The notes under the pieces are model-generated. The model was not told the DNA's origin, ran no database searches, and saw only the letters and a program-made list of their open reading frames with translations. A stretch of DNA of 64,000 nt from Strix aluco (lineage: Eukaryota > Chordata > Aves > Strigiformes > Strigidae), in assembly GCF_031877795.1 (NCBI RefSeq), contig NC_133941.1, positions 24,404,251-24,468,250 of the forward strand, read 5' to 3'. Position numbers and translations under genes: made by a program. How positions within the stretch are numbered: the first letter of the stretch is position 1; every line of letters starts with the position of its first letter. This document shows positions 47,801 to 59,896 of the stretch, piece after piece.

Positions 47801-49558
47801 CCCTGTAGCTCGTCCAGTTCCACCGGGGTGTTTCAAGATGAGCTGTGCTCACACCAGTGATGGCCACGAAGAGGTGCCATCTGTTCCTGAGATGTGACCT
47901 AACAAAGACCGTGGCTACCTCTGCATGGGGTTGGCTCGTGTTCCAACCACACTCCAATGCTTTAGGTAAAAACATTTTATCAGAAGAGTAAAATCAGGGT
48001 CCTCCGGGCCCTTTTTCATCTCTCAAGACATCTCCCACAAACACTCTCTGGGTCTTTTATTTGAAAATTTGTCTCTGTACCCAATCCCTCCTCTCAACTA
48101 TATCCTTGCTACTGCATCAGGTGCATGTTGTCCTGGAAGGAAATACAGTTATTACAAGATGATTTGCTCTGGAGAAGATGGTGACATTTTTATTGCATGA
48201 ATAAAGTTTAAAGCTGGAAGACAATTTTCAGTCTGATTATTCTGCAAAAACCAACTCCAAATGACTGAAAATTTCACATGGGATCCTGTAGTGCATGGTA
48301 ACTTGTAACGTAGCTGCAGTTTTCATTGAGGTGACATTTGATCTGATCTGGAAATCTCTTCATGCAGTCAGTGAATGAAGAGCCACAAACCATCTTTCTC
48401 ACCAAGTACAGAGACATGGTCTCCCCGAGCTCCTTATGCTCTTGAGCGGCTAACTGAAGAAGTATCCACCAAAACCATCGTTTCTCACAGACAGCTCAGA
48501 ACCATGGCCATTTGTACCCAGCTAGGCAGGAGCAAGCTAATAAACCCTGAGCTGCTTCACCTGCAGCCCTGGCTTCCCTGCATCTCCTTCAAGAATTTTA
48601 GTCTTACAATGGTTTCTGCAAGTTTTTCAGGTTTCAACTCACCAAAGAAAAACATAACATCATCAAGTAACATTATGAACAACCTCAGACTCTTTAAGTA
48701 AGTATATATATTTCTGGCCATAAAAAAAGCCCCATGTCATGGCACTCAAGTCCCTGCAAAGTATCTTGGATTACTTCAGCTCCTTAGACAGACAGACTGC
48801 AAAACACTTCACTGGAAAAGGAAAAGCTAAATAAATGTGAAAAATCTTCTTGGTAGTTTGAAGTGCTACAGATCAGACATTCCAGCCCCTGGGACCCTCC
48901 ACAGGCTGGGAACCAGTCTGCAGCAGCTCCAGCACATTCAAACCACGCCCAACAGCTGAGTGTGAACAAGGCAGGCTGGGATGAGGCAGGAACAGGAGAA
49001 ATAGAAAACACGGCAAGTACTGGGCCATACACAGAGGTAACTGGCACTGATAAACTTCGTAGGTGCCAGCACCGACCTGAGCTCAGGCAGTAAATACAAA
49101 GGATCTAGACAAAATAGACAATCCTGAGATGGAGATCCACTTCTTAGTAAGGCTTTGAGTGCATGTGGGTTTTTAAGTGCTTTTCTTAAATTAATTATCA
49201 CAAAAGACAGGCTAGCATTCTTTAAACAGTTGTGATCCTTCATTTCAGTATAAAACACATACACAAACATGGCTTAAGACCCATGATCACTTAGGATATA
49301 ATTTTAAAGTTTGTATTAAAAATATTTTTTCTCCAAATGATAAATATTTTAAAATAAGCATTTATAAAAATAAATGGTCCATTCCCATAAGGAAGGACAT
49401 ACATAGCTGAAATTCTGAATACATCTTGAGGCAACACAATTATTGATGAAGCTAGTTAATAAAATCTTTGGTATGAGAGTATAGTACATTAATATTCATG
49501 CACCGTTGTCTTCCCTTGGCAGGTATACTGTACAGACAAGTGAAGAGGCAGCTGTTCC

Positions 49559-49671
49559 TTAATTTCTTGATACGTCTTCCAAATACAACATACAAATATT
49601 TCTAACGTGTCTTCCTATGATAACAGGAGAGAAGCCCAAGATTCTCCTGGCTCTTCCTATGACTTTCGTAT
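49559..49671 (-). CDS. CARD19: CARD19 exon 6 (C-terminal tail and stop)
   Basis: The acceptor CTGTTTTAG is followed by D-TKVIGRARRILGFSPVIIG, then RHVRNICMLYLEDVSRN and TAA at 49561-49559. The RRxLGFSPVII block and the following RHV are near-identical to the mammalian protein, while the last residues differ. The 3'UTR continues to lower coordinates. Candidate poly(A) signals on this strand are TATAAA (49356-49351, a variant hexamer) and AATAAA (48194-48189). I cannot choose between them. Confidence 0.95.
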
Positions 49672-52600
49672 CTAAAACAGAATGAAGATGGGAGGAAAAA
49701 GAGAAAGTGAACACTGTTAAGTTTCATTCTAGCTAGCATCTACAAAAAATAAAAACAAAATAAAAAAAGTTTCTTTACAGGAAAGCCCATTTTCTTCAAT
49801 ATTGTATCCATCAACTGCCAAGACAGGATAATGACAAATCTGTTAAGATTCATCGCTGCAAGTTCAGACACACGAAGAGGAGATTACTGAGTTAGGTAAG
49901 GGGGCAGCTTTACACCTGGGCACGGCACCACATGGTGCAAGCCTGCAGCACTACATCCAGGTCTGGTGGCCCTGTTACACATGGGGCATTGAGATACTGC
50001 AAAGGTACCTGGAACTGGAAAAAAGAGCCTTGGAACAAAAGACTTGGAGAGATTAGTTGGTAATTTTAGCAAAAAAAAAGACAGAGAGCCGACTTGAGGC
50101 ACAAGGACATCCACGGGGATAAAATATGAAATGTCAGCTGGCACAGAAAGAAGGGGCTAAGGGGCTCTGCAGTCTGGTAGAGAAAGGCTTAGCAAAAATG
50201 ATAGGCTGGAGCTGAAACCAGTTCAAACTGAGAATGAAACTCACACTTCTAACACTATGGACAATTAACTGGAATCAAGGGAACTGATGGATTCTCCGGT
50301 ATTTTGGTATCAGTCCCCGAATGCTTTTCTGAAAATGCTTCCATTAAATGCTGGTGACTGTATCTGATGAAGGAAAGTGATGGCAGCTAAGGAAACGTGG
50401 GTTAGCCTCAAAGGTCTAATAAAGGTCTTTTAGCCTTAAACCCTGACTCCATGGTAACACGGCCCAGACTCCCACATCACCTGAAATATCCATGAACTGG
50501 TGCTACTGTAGCCTACAGCTCTGGGAAAAAACAGTAAAGAACAATATTCAACCGTGTCTACTGTGACCAGGGTATGAGGAGCAGAAGGCACTAAACCAAC
50601 ATGGAGTTTGGATTCTGCTCCCCATCCCCTGCGCGAAGACTGGCACTTCCCACCGCACCAGCACCGTGCGAAGACTTGAAAGAAAGCGACACTTCTGAAT
50701 CAGCTACTCTCTCCCCCTGGATCTCTCCCACTAGCAGTGACTCACTGCTTTGCTGAAGTTGATTCATGGGGACACATCAACGCGCTTTCTGCTAACAGCT
50801 GCCGCTCTCACAGTAACGTTGGGTGAGTGGAAGGGAGGACAGTGAAGAGGAGCAGGAGCTCTGCTCTGCCGGCTGCCACGAAGCAGACAACTTTGAGCCG
50901 ACAGAGCTAACACCCAGAGCCAGCAACAGAGGCAGCGGTTGTAGCTGCTTGGGCTCAGCAGATTGAGCCAGTGTCCTCCGGCCCTGGCACTGGTCATGCT
51001 TCACCCAGCTCCCAACGGACGTAGAAGCCAGAAGGTCTGGATATGTCTCATGACTGCTGGGAATCATGACCCATTGCTATAGCAACAGGAGCTCACATGA
51101 CTACTGTCTTTAAAATGAGCCCCTATTTGTGGCATCATCTGTAGGCAAACTATCCATTATTTATACCTTGGCATGTCTGAAGTGCAATTTGTATCCTGGC
51201 CTCATTAATGAATGATGACACCTTGACCTGCTCTATTAAGTAAGATGTTGGATCAAGAGACGCGCTGCTCTCCCATCCTGGGCTAAAGTAAGGCAATCAA
51301 GAGAAAAATCACTGGAGCAGATTACCTGAGTTACAGCAATACCAAAATAACGCAAATCCTGCAGCAACGCTAAAACAAGCAAGGAAGAACACCGGACCTA
51401 AAGAAAATGAAAAAGGAAACACATTACAACAGAACAGAGCAGTGGAAGTTTAGTTCCGTTCATAAATCATCGATTGCTATTAATATGCATAATTAAATGT
51501 ATTCAAATGAAGCTAACACATTCACAATTATGTATGTTCTGTGGCTAATGTACTATGAAGCACATTTACTATACTCTAATTAATTTTTACTACAGTTGCT
51601 TTGACACCAATCACCACTCGCCTCTGTTCACCTAGCTATGTCCTATGAAATTTAAATGAAAGCTTCCTTAGATGTTTTCTTGCTCTAAAACTTTGTGCAA
51701 AACCTCCTTTAAACACTACAACAAAATACTAACCAGACTGCTGGGACCTCACCACACAGCGTAACATTTTACTTTATAAAGAGCCCCGCTGGGCCAACGC
51801 ACTGCCTGTGGGTTAGAGTACATTATATAGTCTGCAGTCCCTTAGAAGCAGATTTTTAGGGTTTTGTTTTTTCCCCACAGATGTTCCACAAATTCCATTT
51901 TCATGACAAGAGCAAATATTCTTGTTCCTGTTTACAATTCTGCTGGAAGCTGAAACGCAGAGCCACATGCACACCTAAACCAAATCTCCCACTGGAAACA
52001 TTTCCTTCGTGTGCCTGCCTGGAATTACATGCAGTTTAATGCTGATGTTCAGTATTGATGTTCAATAAAACCTTTCTAATTCTTACTTATCCACAGACAA
52101 AACCTCATCAAGATTTATATCTGCTTCTTTATTATCTAACATTCTATTTGTATTTACTACAATTAAACTGCACCTGTCAATTTAAGGGCAAATGTACTGC
52201 AGACTGACAAATTAGTGGAGCTGACCGCACGGACAAGACATCAGAGAAACAGCAAAGGAGCAAGGACTTGGCTGCTCCTTCGGCTGTAGTCTCCAACGAG
52301 GGTGGCTAGCAGCCGGACAACCTCCACTCTGAGGCCAGGTCTTTCATCAGCATAAGGAAGAATAGAAATTATTTAATTTTCTTCTTTCCAAGCACTTTCT
52401 CTATTCTTCCTGTACTGTTATGCTGCAGTCAGCAACAGTGATGTGAAAAATCTGAATAGCAATTTGGTTCAATATTCAAAGTAAGAACACCCCAGGCAAA
52501 AATATACATTGAGTTAAACGGTGGTTTTGCCTCTCATTTCAGTTTTCTGTCAGGGGAAAACTGGCAAAAAGGCATAGTTGATAGAAGGTGCTTTTATTCT

Positions 52601-55600
52601 CTCACAATTGTATCCAAATTTCTAAATAAAGTATCAATTAAACTTAAATTATAAAATAGTTCATTACAAATTTTGAAAATTCTTTAGCTTTCTTTCAGAT
52701 CTTCAATTTCTTTTCAAAATATCTTTCAGTGAATAAAACATTTGCCTCTGTAATCTGGGCATTGAACAGAGAAAGGGGAAAAAAATTAACATGTTTTCCT
52801 AAGAAAAATATATTTAAGTTCAACCTTGCTCATCTTCCTTTCTAGTCTTTTTATTGAAAGCTTTAAAAAATTGAAAAGTTTTGAAAGTTATATAAAAAAA
52901 ATTATTGATGGCCTTATGCAAATTGACAGCAGAAGCAGCTGAATAGACCCTACTATTCAAGCATTGAAGAAATCATAGGAAATGAAGAATTTAGCTATAA
53001 CAGTGTAAGTAAAAATACCATTGTAAATATTGATTAAACTCTACAGTCTCTTCAATTTCCTGGCACTGTTTCCCTCAACAGCAGTTCAGTACGTTTTCCT
53101 CCATTAATTCCACTTAACTTGTGACAGTAAAGACATCATAAAACAAACTATTTGTTACATGAAATGCAAATTACATGATAAAATAAATTGCATCATAATC
53201 TGAAAAGCCATTCCATCCGGTGACACTGTATGCATTTATTTACCCCTGTCATTTAGCATATATTTCTCCTTGTCAGTGTCTATCTCTGTGGAATCTGTGG
53301 TTTCTAGAAATAAAAGCAACACATGAAAAGTTAGTACTCAGCTCAAGCAAACAAACGAACATACTCAGCACATGCAAAATTGTGCTAAACAACACATTTC
53401 AGAAAAATATCCAATTTTGACATAAAATATTAACCCCTCCAAAGGTAAATCATTGCTATAGTTACATCTGGATATATGTTGATCAAAAGACATAGGTACG
53501 TAGTCATTTGCATGCAGCTATAAATAGCTGCAGCAACATCTCTGATCTGGTTAAGCCCTAACCATGTAAGTAACATTACACTTGTTTCCCAAGTGAGGAA
53601 AGCAGGAGCTAATCCCTCCATAATGCCAGAAGTTTTTATTGTAATAAATACAAACTATTTGTTAATATATGTGCTAATCTGAAAACACCCCTGTAATTTA
53701 ATGCATCACCGTTCTTTCTGTTCTTCAGTAAATCTCTGGGCATGAATATATCTGGCAGATGAAGCACCTGAAACAAACTGCTTGGCACAGATTATTTATT
53801 TAAATTCTGATCTCAGCTAAAGACATGTACAGCTTCTTTGAAAATCTGTAGGTACTATGTGCTAACACTTGGCACAATTAATTTTTGCCTCTATCTTTCT
53901 GCAAATTCTAGTAGAGAAGGAGATTGACCTTAAGACGAGCTGTTCGGTAGTTAGCAGCAATAAAGCAGTTTCTGCTTTGAACAGAAAGACCTGCAGCTCT
54001 TTTAGAGGTGCCTTTGCCATATGAACGTGGAGATAACATTGTCTGCAGAATATGTGGGCTACACCAAAGAACACTGCTGTCACCATAAATGGCAGAGGAA
54101 TGACTTTTCTTTAATGTATCACGAATCTGCAAAACAACTTTCTTAGTCAAACCTCTTTGTGTCCAAGAGGGTTAAAAAAAAAGAGAAAAGTAAAAAAGGA
54201 GAGCTCCAAATTTGGCTGTCAATAGGGAATAATTTGAGACTGTTTGGTTTCAACTGATTTCCTTCTTCTACATGACAATCTGGACCCAAGTGAGGTGCCT
54301 TGGAAAACTGCCCAGTACACCAAGTCTGCAACAGGGACCTTCTGTCAGCCAACATTAGCAGGTGAACATCCGTCTCCCACGCTAACTGCGTCCCTCCCGG
54401 TGGGGTGACACGGCGTGGCATTCAAGCAGAACAGAAACATCTGAAGCACTTTGCTGCAAAGCCTGAGAGTCGCTGAAGCAGAAAGGATTGCTGCACAGCA
54501 TCCACGGCACACTCGGTACCCGCGGCAAGCTTACCCAGCCTGCCCGGTCGGAGGGATGTCCTCCCGACGTGCTCTAGCTAAGAAATCCTCACACTTCACA
54601 GCAGAGCACATCCAAAGCTCTGCACCTTTGTCAGGCTATTGCTGTGTGGGGCTGATCCGATCCTTTATCTTTCTAGTCTGTGTCAGCACTGGGAGAAATA
54701 AAAACATTTTCTGAGTCACTCGGAAGATCCTGTTTGGCTTATAGCTCTGAAGCTGCCCGTGCCGTGTGCCTTACCCACCCTCTAGTGGGAATTCTGAGCC
54801 ATTACTAAACATTTCACTTGCAATATTATACTCGAGGCAAGGAAATTTTGTTCTAGTGCAAATTTTAAGGTTGTTTTTAAAATGAAAAAGAAATCTTTCA
54901 AAGGATTTCCTCTGTAGAAAACATTTTTCATATGTACAGCTGCATGTAATCTATTATAGAAATCTGTCCTGGCCAGTTCATCAGTGTCCTCACCAACAAT
55001 TTCTCCAGGTGTTTATAACACTGCTTGTTTCAGTTCAATCTGCATTTAGAACAAAGTCCCCATGTTAGGGGTTCCCTTTTTTCCTCATGTTTACAAATTC
55101 TATTGTCAAATCAGTAAATGCTCTGTGCTAAATTTGACAAATTTAACAACTACTGCTATAAGTAACATTTGAGTAACATAAAATTTCACAGGTGAGAGGT
55201 CTGAAGGATAATGCCTTTAATATTCAAAATGTTCAAGGTCACTTACATGAGAGATAATACCTCATATTGAAAAGGGAGCTTTTCCTGAAGAATAAAGTTG
55301 GTTTTGGTTTTAGCTTAAAATGCTGCACAGATGTTGATCGACTATACAATCCAGAATGCGGACATTTGTTTTAGTTACAGAACTCATAAAAAGCAGCAAA
55401 CATCATCTCGTTATTTCCTTCTCAGGTCAATATAAGGAAACTGCAGAATCTCAGCATGTACTAGTATTTTAACTCAGTTATTTTAAATTATTCTCATTGT
55501 CCTGAGGATGGTAACACAAGAGAGCGTACCAAGATACAGAGACTTTAATGACTTATGATGGTTACTGGAGTCCCTTTGCATAATGCAACAGCAGCAAAAC

Positions 55601-58600
55601 AGTTTCAGGCACCACAAACAGCTCTATTTTTTCTGTGAAGCACTTCTAGCACATGTACTTGTTATGCACAGTCTGAACACGAGAAGCCCTAACCCTGCCC
55701 ACTCATGGGGCTACCCATGTAAAAGCTCTCAGAAGTAGCCACATAAATCAGGTGCAAGGAGGAGCACATTTATGCTCTAGCTAAAAATGAAAGCATCATG
55801 CAGACACCCTACACAAGTTTCCTTTCAGCTGGTTTGTCCAGATGTGACAACAGCATGAGACAGTGTGAGAGTTCATCTTCACAATATCTGCAGAACTTCC
55901 AATGTGAGTTTTATGGGTACGGATGAACTTGGTCACAGCTCTACTATTTCTAGTACTCAAGTGAATTCAGACCATCTATACGGGAGGCAGTCAGGCCTTG
56001 GCTACCTGTACATGTATGTTAAGATACATTTTCAGCAATGGCTTGTGGAAGGTCTTACTGAACATTAACAGAGCTTAAACTCTTAAAACCATTAACACAC
56101 TCTTGAAGTTTTATTCTTAGTGACTACACTAAGACTTAATAAGTTCCTCTTAATTAATAAAGGCTGTCTGCTGCCTTCTAGTCAGCCTGGCAGAAAAACC
56201 TGTTGCTTTTGAGCTCTATCCAAGTGAAAACAATAGACCCAAGACTATTGGATTTAAGAGCCTGCTCCCTCAAAAGGCATGACTTCTGCAAGGTGAATAT
56301 CAGATTGAAAGCACTGCCTTAAAGCTGCTGCCAGGTTGAATCAACTGGGATTTGTGCTCATCTGAGATTCTGAGGCAGGGATAGGCCCAGACTCTCCCTG
56401 TTCAAGAGGGTTCAGGTATGGATGTGGAGACCTGGGCTAACTTTGCAGCCTCCCTGGGCAGACAGGAAAATGGTGCAGTCTTCTGCTGGTACGTATTTGT
56501 GCTGGGTACCTATAAACCTCTTCCTTCAAAATAAAGGTAAAACAAAGCTAGACAATGCAGTATCTTCAAAAGTAATTACAATTTTACATGCAATTTTCAC
56601 TCCAGAAATAAAAGAGGTCAAACTGGTTTTTTTAAACCTGTGGACTTTGGTGTAACGGTTTGAATCTCACTGGAGTTTGACCCACGTGTCTGAAATTTCC
56701 CCTGGCACCTAACTGTGGAGTTTCTTGCAACTAGAAATGAATTGACCAGTGAAGCATCAGTGCTGTTAGATACTTTATAAGAATTTCTTGAACTGCAGTC
56801 CCTTTGCAGCTTCATTAAGTTAAATGGGGGAGCTTTCCCTCAACCTCAAGGCATTTCAGTATGCAGGATGCCTGACGTATTTCCCAGCCATTTGGAACAC
56901 CGTTATTTTCTCCAGTTTGTTAGATGAGAAAAAATAAAAAATTTTTAAAAAGAAAAAAGAAAGAAACACCAACACATAGCAAGCATTACCCCAGGTTGGC
57001 AAGTCAGGCTTGATACTTTTCCTTAAAGAAATGAGCTCCTTTGCAGTATAGAATCAAATCTGTTTTGAGCCCCAGCCCTTCTGAAGTAAATAAATGTATA
57101 TTTGGGAGGCAGCTTTATTGACATCAGTCAGGCCCATCAGCTGCATAAAACAAGTTCTAAGTGATTTATCACAGTTCACCATTGCAAGGGCCTACGAATG
57201 TTCGCTTCACGTTAAACTAGACACAACTAGGAGATTTATGGATTGAGGGGAAGCCAAGCTTCTGGGCCACCAGAGTTTTGAGCTTAACAAATTTGAGCTT
57301 TGTAATGTTCTTACGTTCTACAAGTCAGAATAAACACAGAGGAAATAAACAAGCCATTAAGAAGTAATGGTTATGAAAAGAGAAATTGTACTTCACAGGA
57401 GTTATATTGCTGTCTTACATGTTGCACTTAAACTGTTTTAAAGACATATTTCATATTTCAAACCAATCAAAGAGTTTTGGACTGCACATACCAGTCAACA
57501 AGTAACAAGAACTATGCAGTCAAATCCCCTTCAAATCCCCTTTTGGCTTTAGGAAAATTCCAGTCAGAAGGAATTAAGGTATACCCCCAAAGTTACTTAA
57601 ATAACCTAAACCTCATCTGAAATGAGGTTTTGTAATACTTTGATGAGGAAATCCACAACTCAATCAACTTGCAAATCAACTTACTCAAGATTTTCCTGCT
57701 TGGCAGGTCATTATACAGCTGTTCAGCATTGATCTGTAGAGCTCTGTAAAACTCTTGACAGTGTCTGTCTCCTTTCTTCTGAAGGTGCTTTATCAGATCT
57801 GAAAGTCTGGTATGGAGTGATGCCTTTGGATTCCTGAACTGTAAGAGAAAAGCACTCGTCAGAAGAGAGATTACAACAGCTGGAGATCAATTTTACATCA
57901 CTTTACAGTATGCCAGGGAGTGAAGATATGGAGCCTCTTTTATATTTGCTAAAAGAACGGGCCAAAAAAAATAGGGGAACCTAAAAGGGACATACATGCA
58001 TTGCACAGTAGTCTTCAAGGCACTGAGACCCATCTGGTCACCACTGACTGACTGAGGGACAGCATATTGCCTCTGCCTTCCCTCATTCTTTTTTCTGTCC
58101 TGATAAAGTGACAGCTACTCCGCGTTTGATGTTTTCTCTGCATTCAAACTAACATGATACTTGCTATGCTACAATTTGATTGACAGCTGGTGATAGAAAA
58201 TATCAACAAAACTTATAATAAAGTTTTACGTTTTCAAGTTTTCCCTTAGTTGCCTCGTAATGATCACCCAAAAAGGTACTTTATACTGCTTATATTAGTC
58301 CCAATATTGGAGTGTTCATCATCCCAAGATTACATGTTTTATTGTTTCCAGCACAATTAACTGCTGTGCACGCAGTGCAACATGTACGAATTCTCATTAC
58401 TCTGGCAACATGGCAAGCAGCTGCAGAAGAAAGTACTTTTTTTCTGTAGCCAAAATGTGGTGAATTAGGAGACCTTACAAAAAGGATGAAAATGTGTACT
58501 TAGCCTGACACACATCAAACTGATTTCAGCTTATTTGGAAAACATCCAAAGCCATTCTCAGCACAGCATTATATTTCAGACCATTACAGTAGATAACTTT

Positions 58601-59896
58601 TATAGTATACTTAGTTAGGATCAATTCCTGCTCTAGGGAGACAGAAATGCAACACACCTTATACAACACTCCTTATTCTGACAAAATCCCTCCAAGGTCT
58701 ACCAGATATAGCTGAGATTGTAAGCTTCCTAAACACTCAACAGAGTTGACAGAACTATACCAAAGCTGTTCATTTCTGTCTCCTAAGTGCAGAAGTCACA
58801 AATTATGTTTCACAGATTCTTTATGTGTTTATTTTGAAGCTCTTGAGGGAATGAGATGATCTTTAATTATGCATGTCACACTGTTTGTCACAACTGAGTG
58901 GCTAGACTGGCTCAGCTGATGATCTAGCACTGCTCTACACCACCAAAACACTATTCATCCCCACGGAGTTTGGTTATGACAGAATTAGACCTATTTTTCC
59001 TAATGTTAAGATACTGATACCCTGAGCCTTGTGCAAACAATGAAGTCAGCAGAGGGCAAGTACAAACTGTTGTAAGTAGGATCTGGGAAGCTTTTAACTG
59101 ACTTTAACTTTCACTCCACACAAGTCTAAAATACCATTCTCCCTAAAACCAGCTACCCATTTTTGAAAGCTTCATGTCAGGGAGGGTGGCCCTCCTTCAT
59201 ACATAGCAGCACCACTGGAAGATGTTTCTAACTCCATTCACTTGCCACAGCTCCCACACTCACAGGTGGGACTAATGCCCCCCTTCTCTACCAATACTCA
59301 GTTATTAATCACATTAATCAGATTAAGTTAACAGAGATGATGTTGTGGACACAGCTGGCTGCAGCACAAGTCATCCGACACGACACTCCAGGCAGGCTCA
59401 CGTGAGGAGGGAGGCATGCAGGGCGTTTGGTCACCCGACGGGTGCAATCCTGCCCACAGAGCAGTTCTAGAGCGTGCTTCTGCATGCACGGCACCAGCCG
59501 TCACGGCAGGGCCCATGGCATTGAGCTGCTGCCAAAGAGGGGCCGTCTCTCATAACCACTTGGCACAGGGAACACGCCAGGCCTCTGACTTCTCCTCTGA
59601 TACGAGATCCCAGATACAACTGGTCAGCAAGCAAGAGGTGAGGAAGATTGGCTTCATGTGGCACCAAGAGTCAAGTCAGGAAGAGGGCAGCTGAGCTACT
59701 GACCCGCAAAAAGAATGCAACATTCAGAGATATAGTAAAATTCATCAAATTACCTTTTCTGCTTCTGCATTGGTAAGAATTTGGGGGTAGACTCTGTTAA
59801 GCTGAAGAATAATTTTATCAACCACTTGCTCATTCAGTCGGCTATTGCTTGTAAGAAAGTACATGTCGTGCTGCAGCCGATGACAATACGACTGAT
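49559..59896 (-). CDS. CARD19: CARD19 / BinCARD, CARD-domain membrane protein (exons 2-6; exon 1 outside window)
   Basis: Five exons on the minus strand join with matching phases. With the expected Met-Thr first exon they give about 182 residues, against 183 in the long human isoform (BinCARD-2). CARD19 is a caspase-recruitment-domain protein with a C-terminal membrane anchor. It has been placed at mitochondria, tied to cristae/MICOS components, and reported to bind BCL10 and dampen NF-kB signalling. The CARD spans roughly residues 5-95 in exons 2 and 3. Exon 4 is a polar linker, exon 5 is one membrane segment (about 123-144), and exon 6 is a basic tail containing ARRILGFSPVIIGRHV, the best-conserved block after the CARD. 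No break or frameshift is seen. NINJ1 lies downstream in convergent orientation, the same neighbour as in mammals. Exon 1 should be just ATGACAG; I did not find it before a donor in 59900-64000. Confidence 0.95.
51326..51397 (-). CDS. CARD19: CARD19 exon 5 (transmembrane segment)
   Basis: The acceptor TTTCTTTAG is followed by 72 bases encoding G-PVFFLACFSVAAGFALFWYC-CNS, a single hydrophobic helix that matches the C-terminal anchor of mammalian CARD19. The donor is TCAG/GTAATC. The exon is flanked by phase 1 introns on both sides, so inclusion or skipping keeps the frame while adding or removing the whole membrane anchor. Confidence 0.94.
53244..53303 (-). CDS. CARD19: CARD19 exon 4 (60-bp linker exon)
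   Basis: The acceptor TTTTATTTCTAG precedes AAACCACAGATTCCACAG. Joined to the A of exon 3 it reads K, then TTDSTEIDTDKEKYMLNDR, then the first base of Gly. The human linker has a similar acidic, Ser/Thr-rich character (SDCTELDSG and a final Asn-Arg-Gly). Both flanking introns are phase 1, so the exon can be skipped without breaking the frame. The donor GTAAAT is weak at +5. The exon is too short to stand out as an open frame. Confidence 0.9.
54371..54575. promoter_or_regulatory. Small CpG-rich patch inside a CARD19 intron
   Basis: By eye there are 15 CpG in about 200 bases, with GC near 57 percent, while flanking sequence is AT-rich and CpG-poor. That is close to the number expected without CpG loss, so it may be unmethylated in the germline. 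No exon with homology is apparent inside it. Confidence 0.4.
57685..57838 (-). CDS. CARD19: CARD19 exon 3 (second half of CARD)
   Basis: The acceptor TCTCTTACAG is followed by FRNPKASLHTRLSDLIKHLQ, then KKGDRHCQEFYRALQINAEQ and LYNDLPSRKIL. This covers the remaining CARD helices and aligns without gaps to the mammalian exon as I remember it. The exon ends with one base (A) before the strong donor GTAAGT, so the following intron is phase 1. Confidence 0.97.
59754..59896 (-). CDS. CARD19: CARD19 exon 2 (first half of CARD)
   Basis: The acceptor is TCTCTCTAG, with the exon starting at 59896. With a G from exon 1 it reads D-QSYCHRLQHDMYFLTSN, then RLNEQVVDKIILQLNRVYPQ and ILTNAEAEK, clearly the start of the CARD19 CARD. 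It ends at AAG before the donor GTAATT (59753 downward), phase 0. The donor lacks the usual G at +5. Confidence 0.96.

Larger units (their letters stand above)
36347..49558. other. Interval between convergent NINJ1 and CARD19
   Basis: About 13 kb with no splice-supported coding exon. It contains the 3' ends of both genes, whose exact limits are unknown, a CR1 tail at 39675-39830 and microsatellites. Two GC-richer stretches, about 42430-44600 and 45290-45850, carry longer open frames by composition. The second has moderate CpG content and could be an unannotated promoter or non-coding RNA. Confidence 0.6.
49672..59753 (-). other. CARD19: CARD19 introns 2-5
   Basis: The introns are 57839-59753, 53304-57684, 51398-53243 and 49672-51325. 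All have GT-AG ends. They are AT-rich unique sequence with no recognised repeat family. The one compositional anomaly is the CpG-rich patch at 54371-54575 in the 53304-57684 intron. Open frames of 60-90 codons in these introns lack splice-compatible homology and are treated as chance. Confidence 0.85.

Noticed and set aside
52080-52130. Minus-strand segment reading DNKEADINLDEVLSVDK, considered as the CARD19 linker exon.
   Set aside because: The upstream acceptor is poor and the end phase does not fit exon 5. It lacks the Ser-Thr-Glu and Asn-x-Arg-Gly features found at 53244-53303.
54580-54700. Minus-strand segment after a good-looking acceptor (TTTTTATTTCTCCCAG), first considered as CARD19 exon 4.
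   Set aside because: The frame required by exon 3 meets a stop after about 16 codons and shows no similarity. The true linker exon is at 53244-53303.
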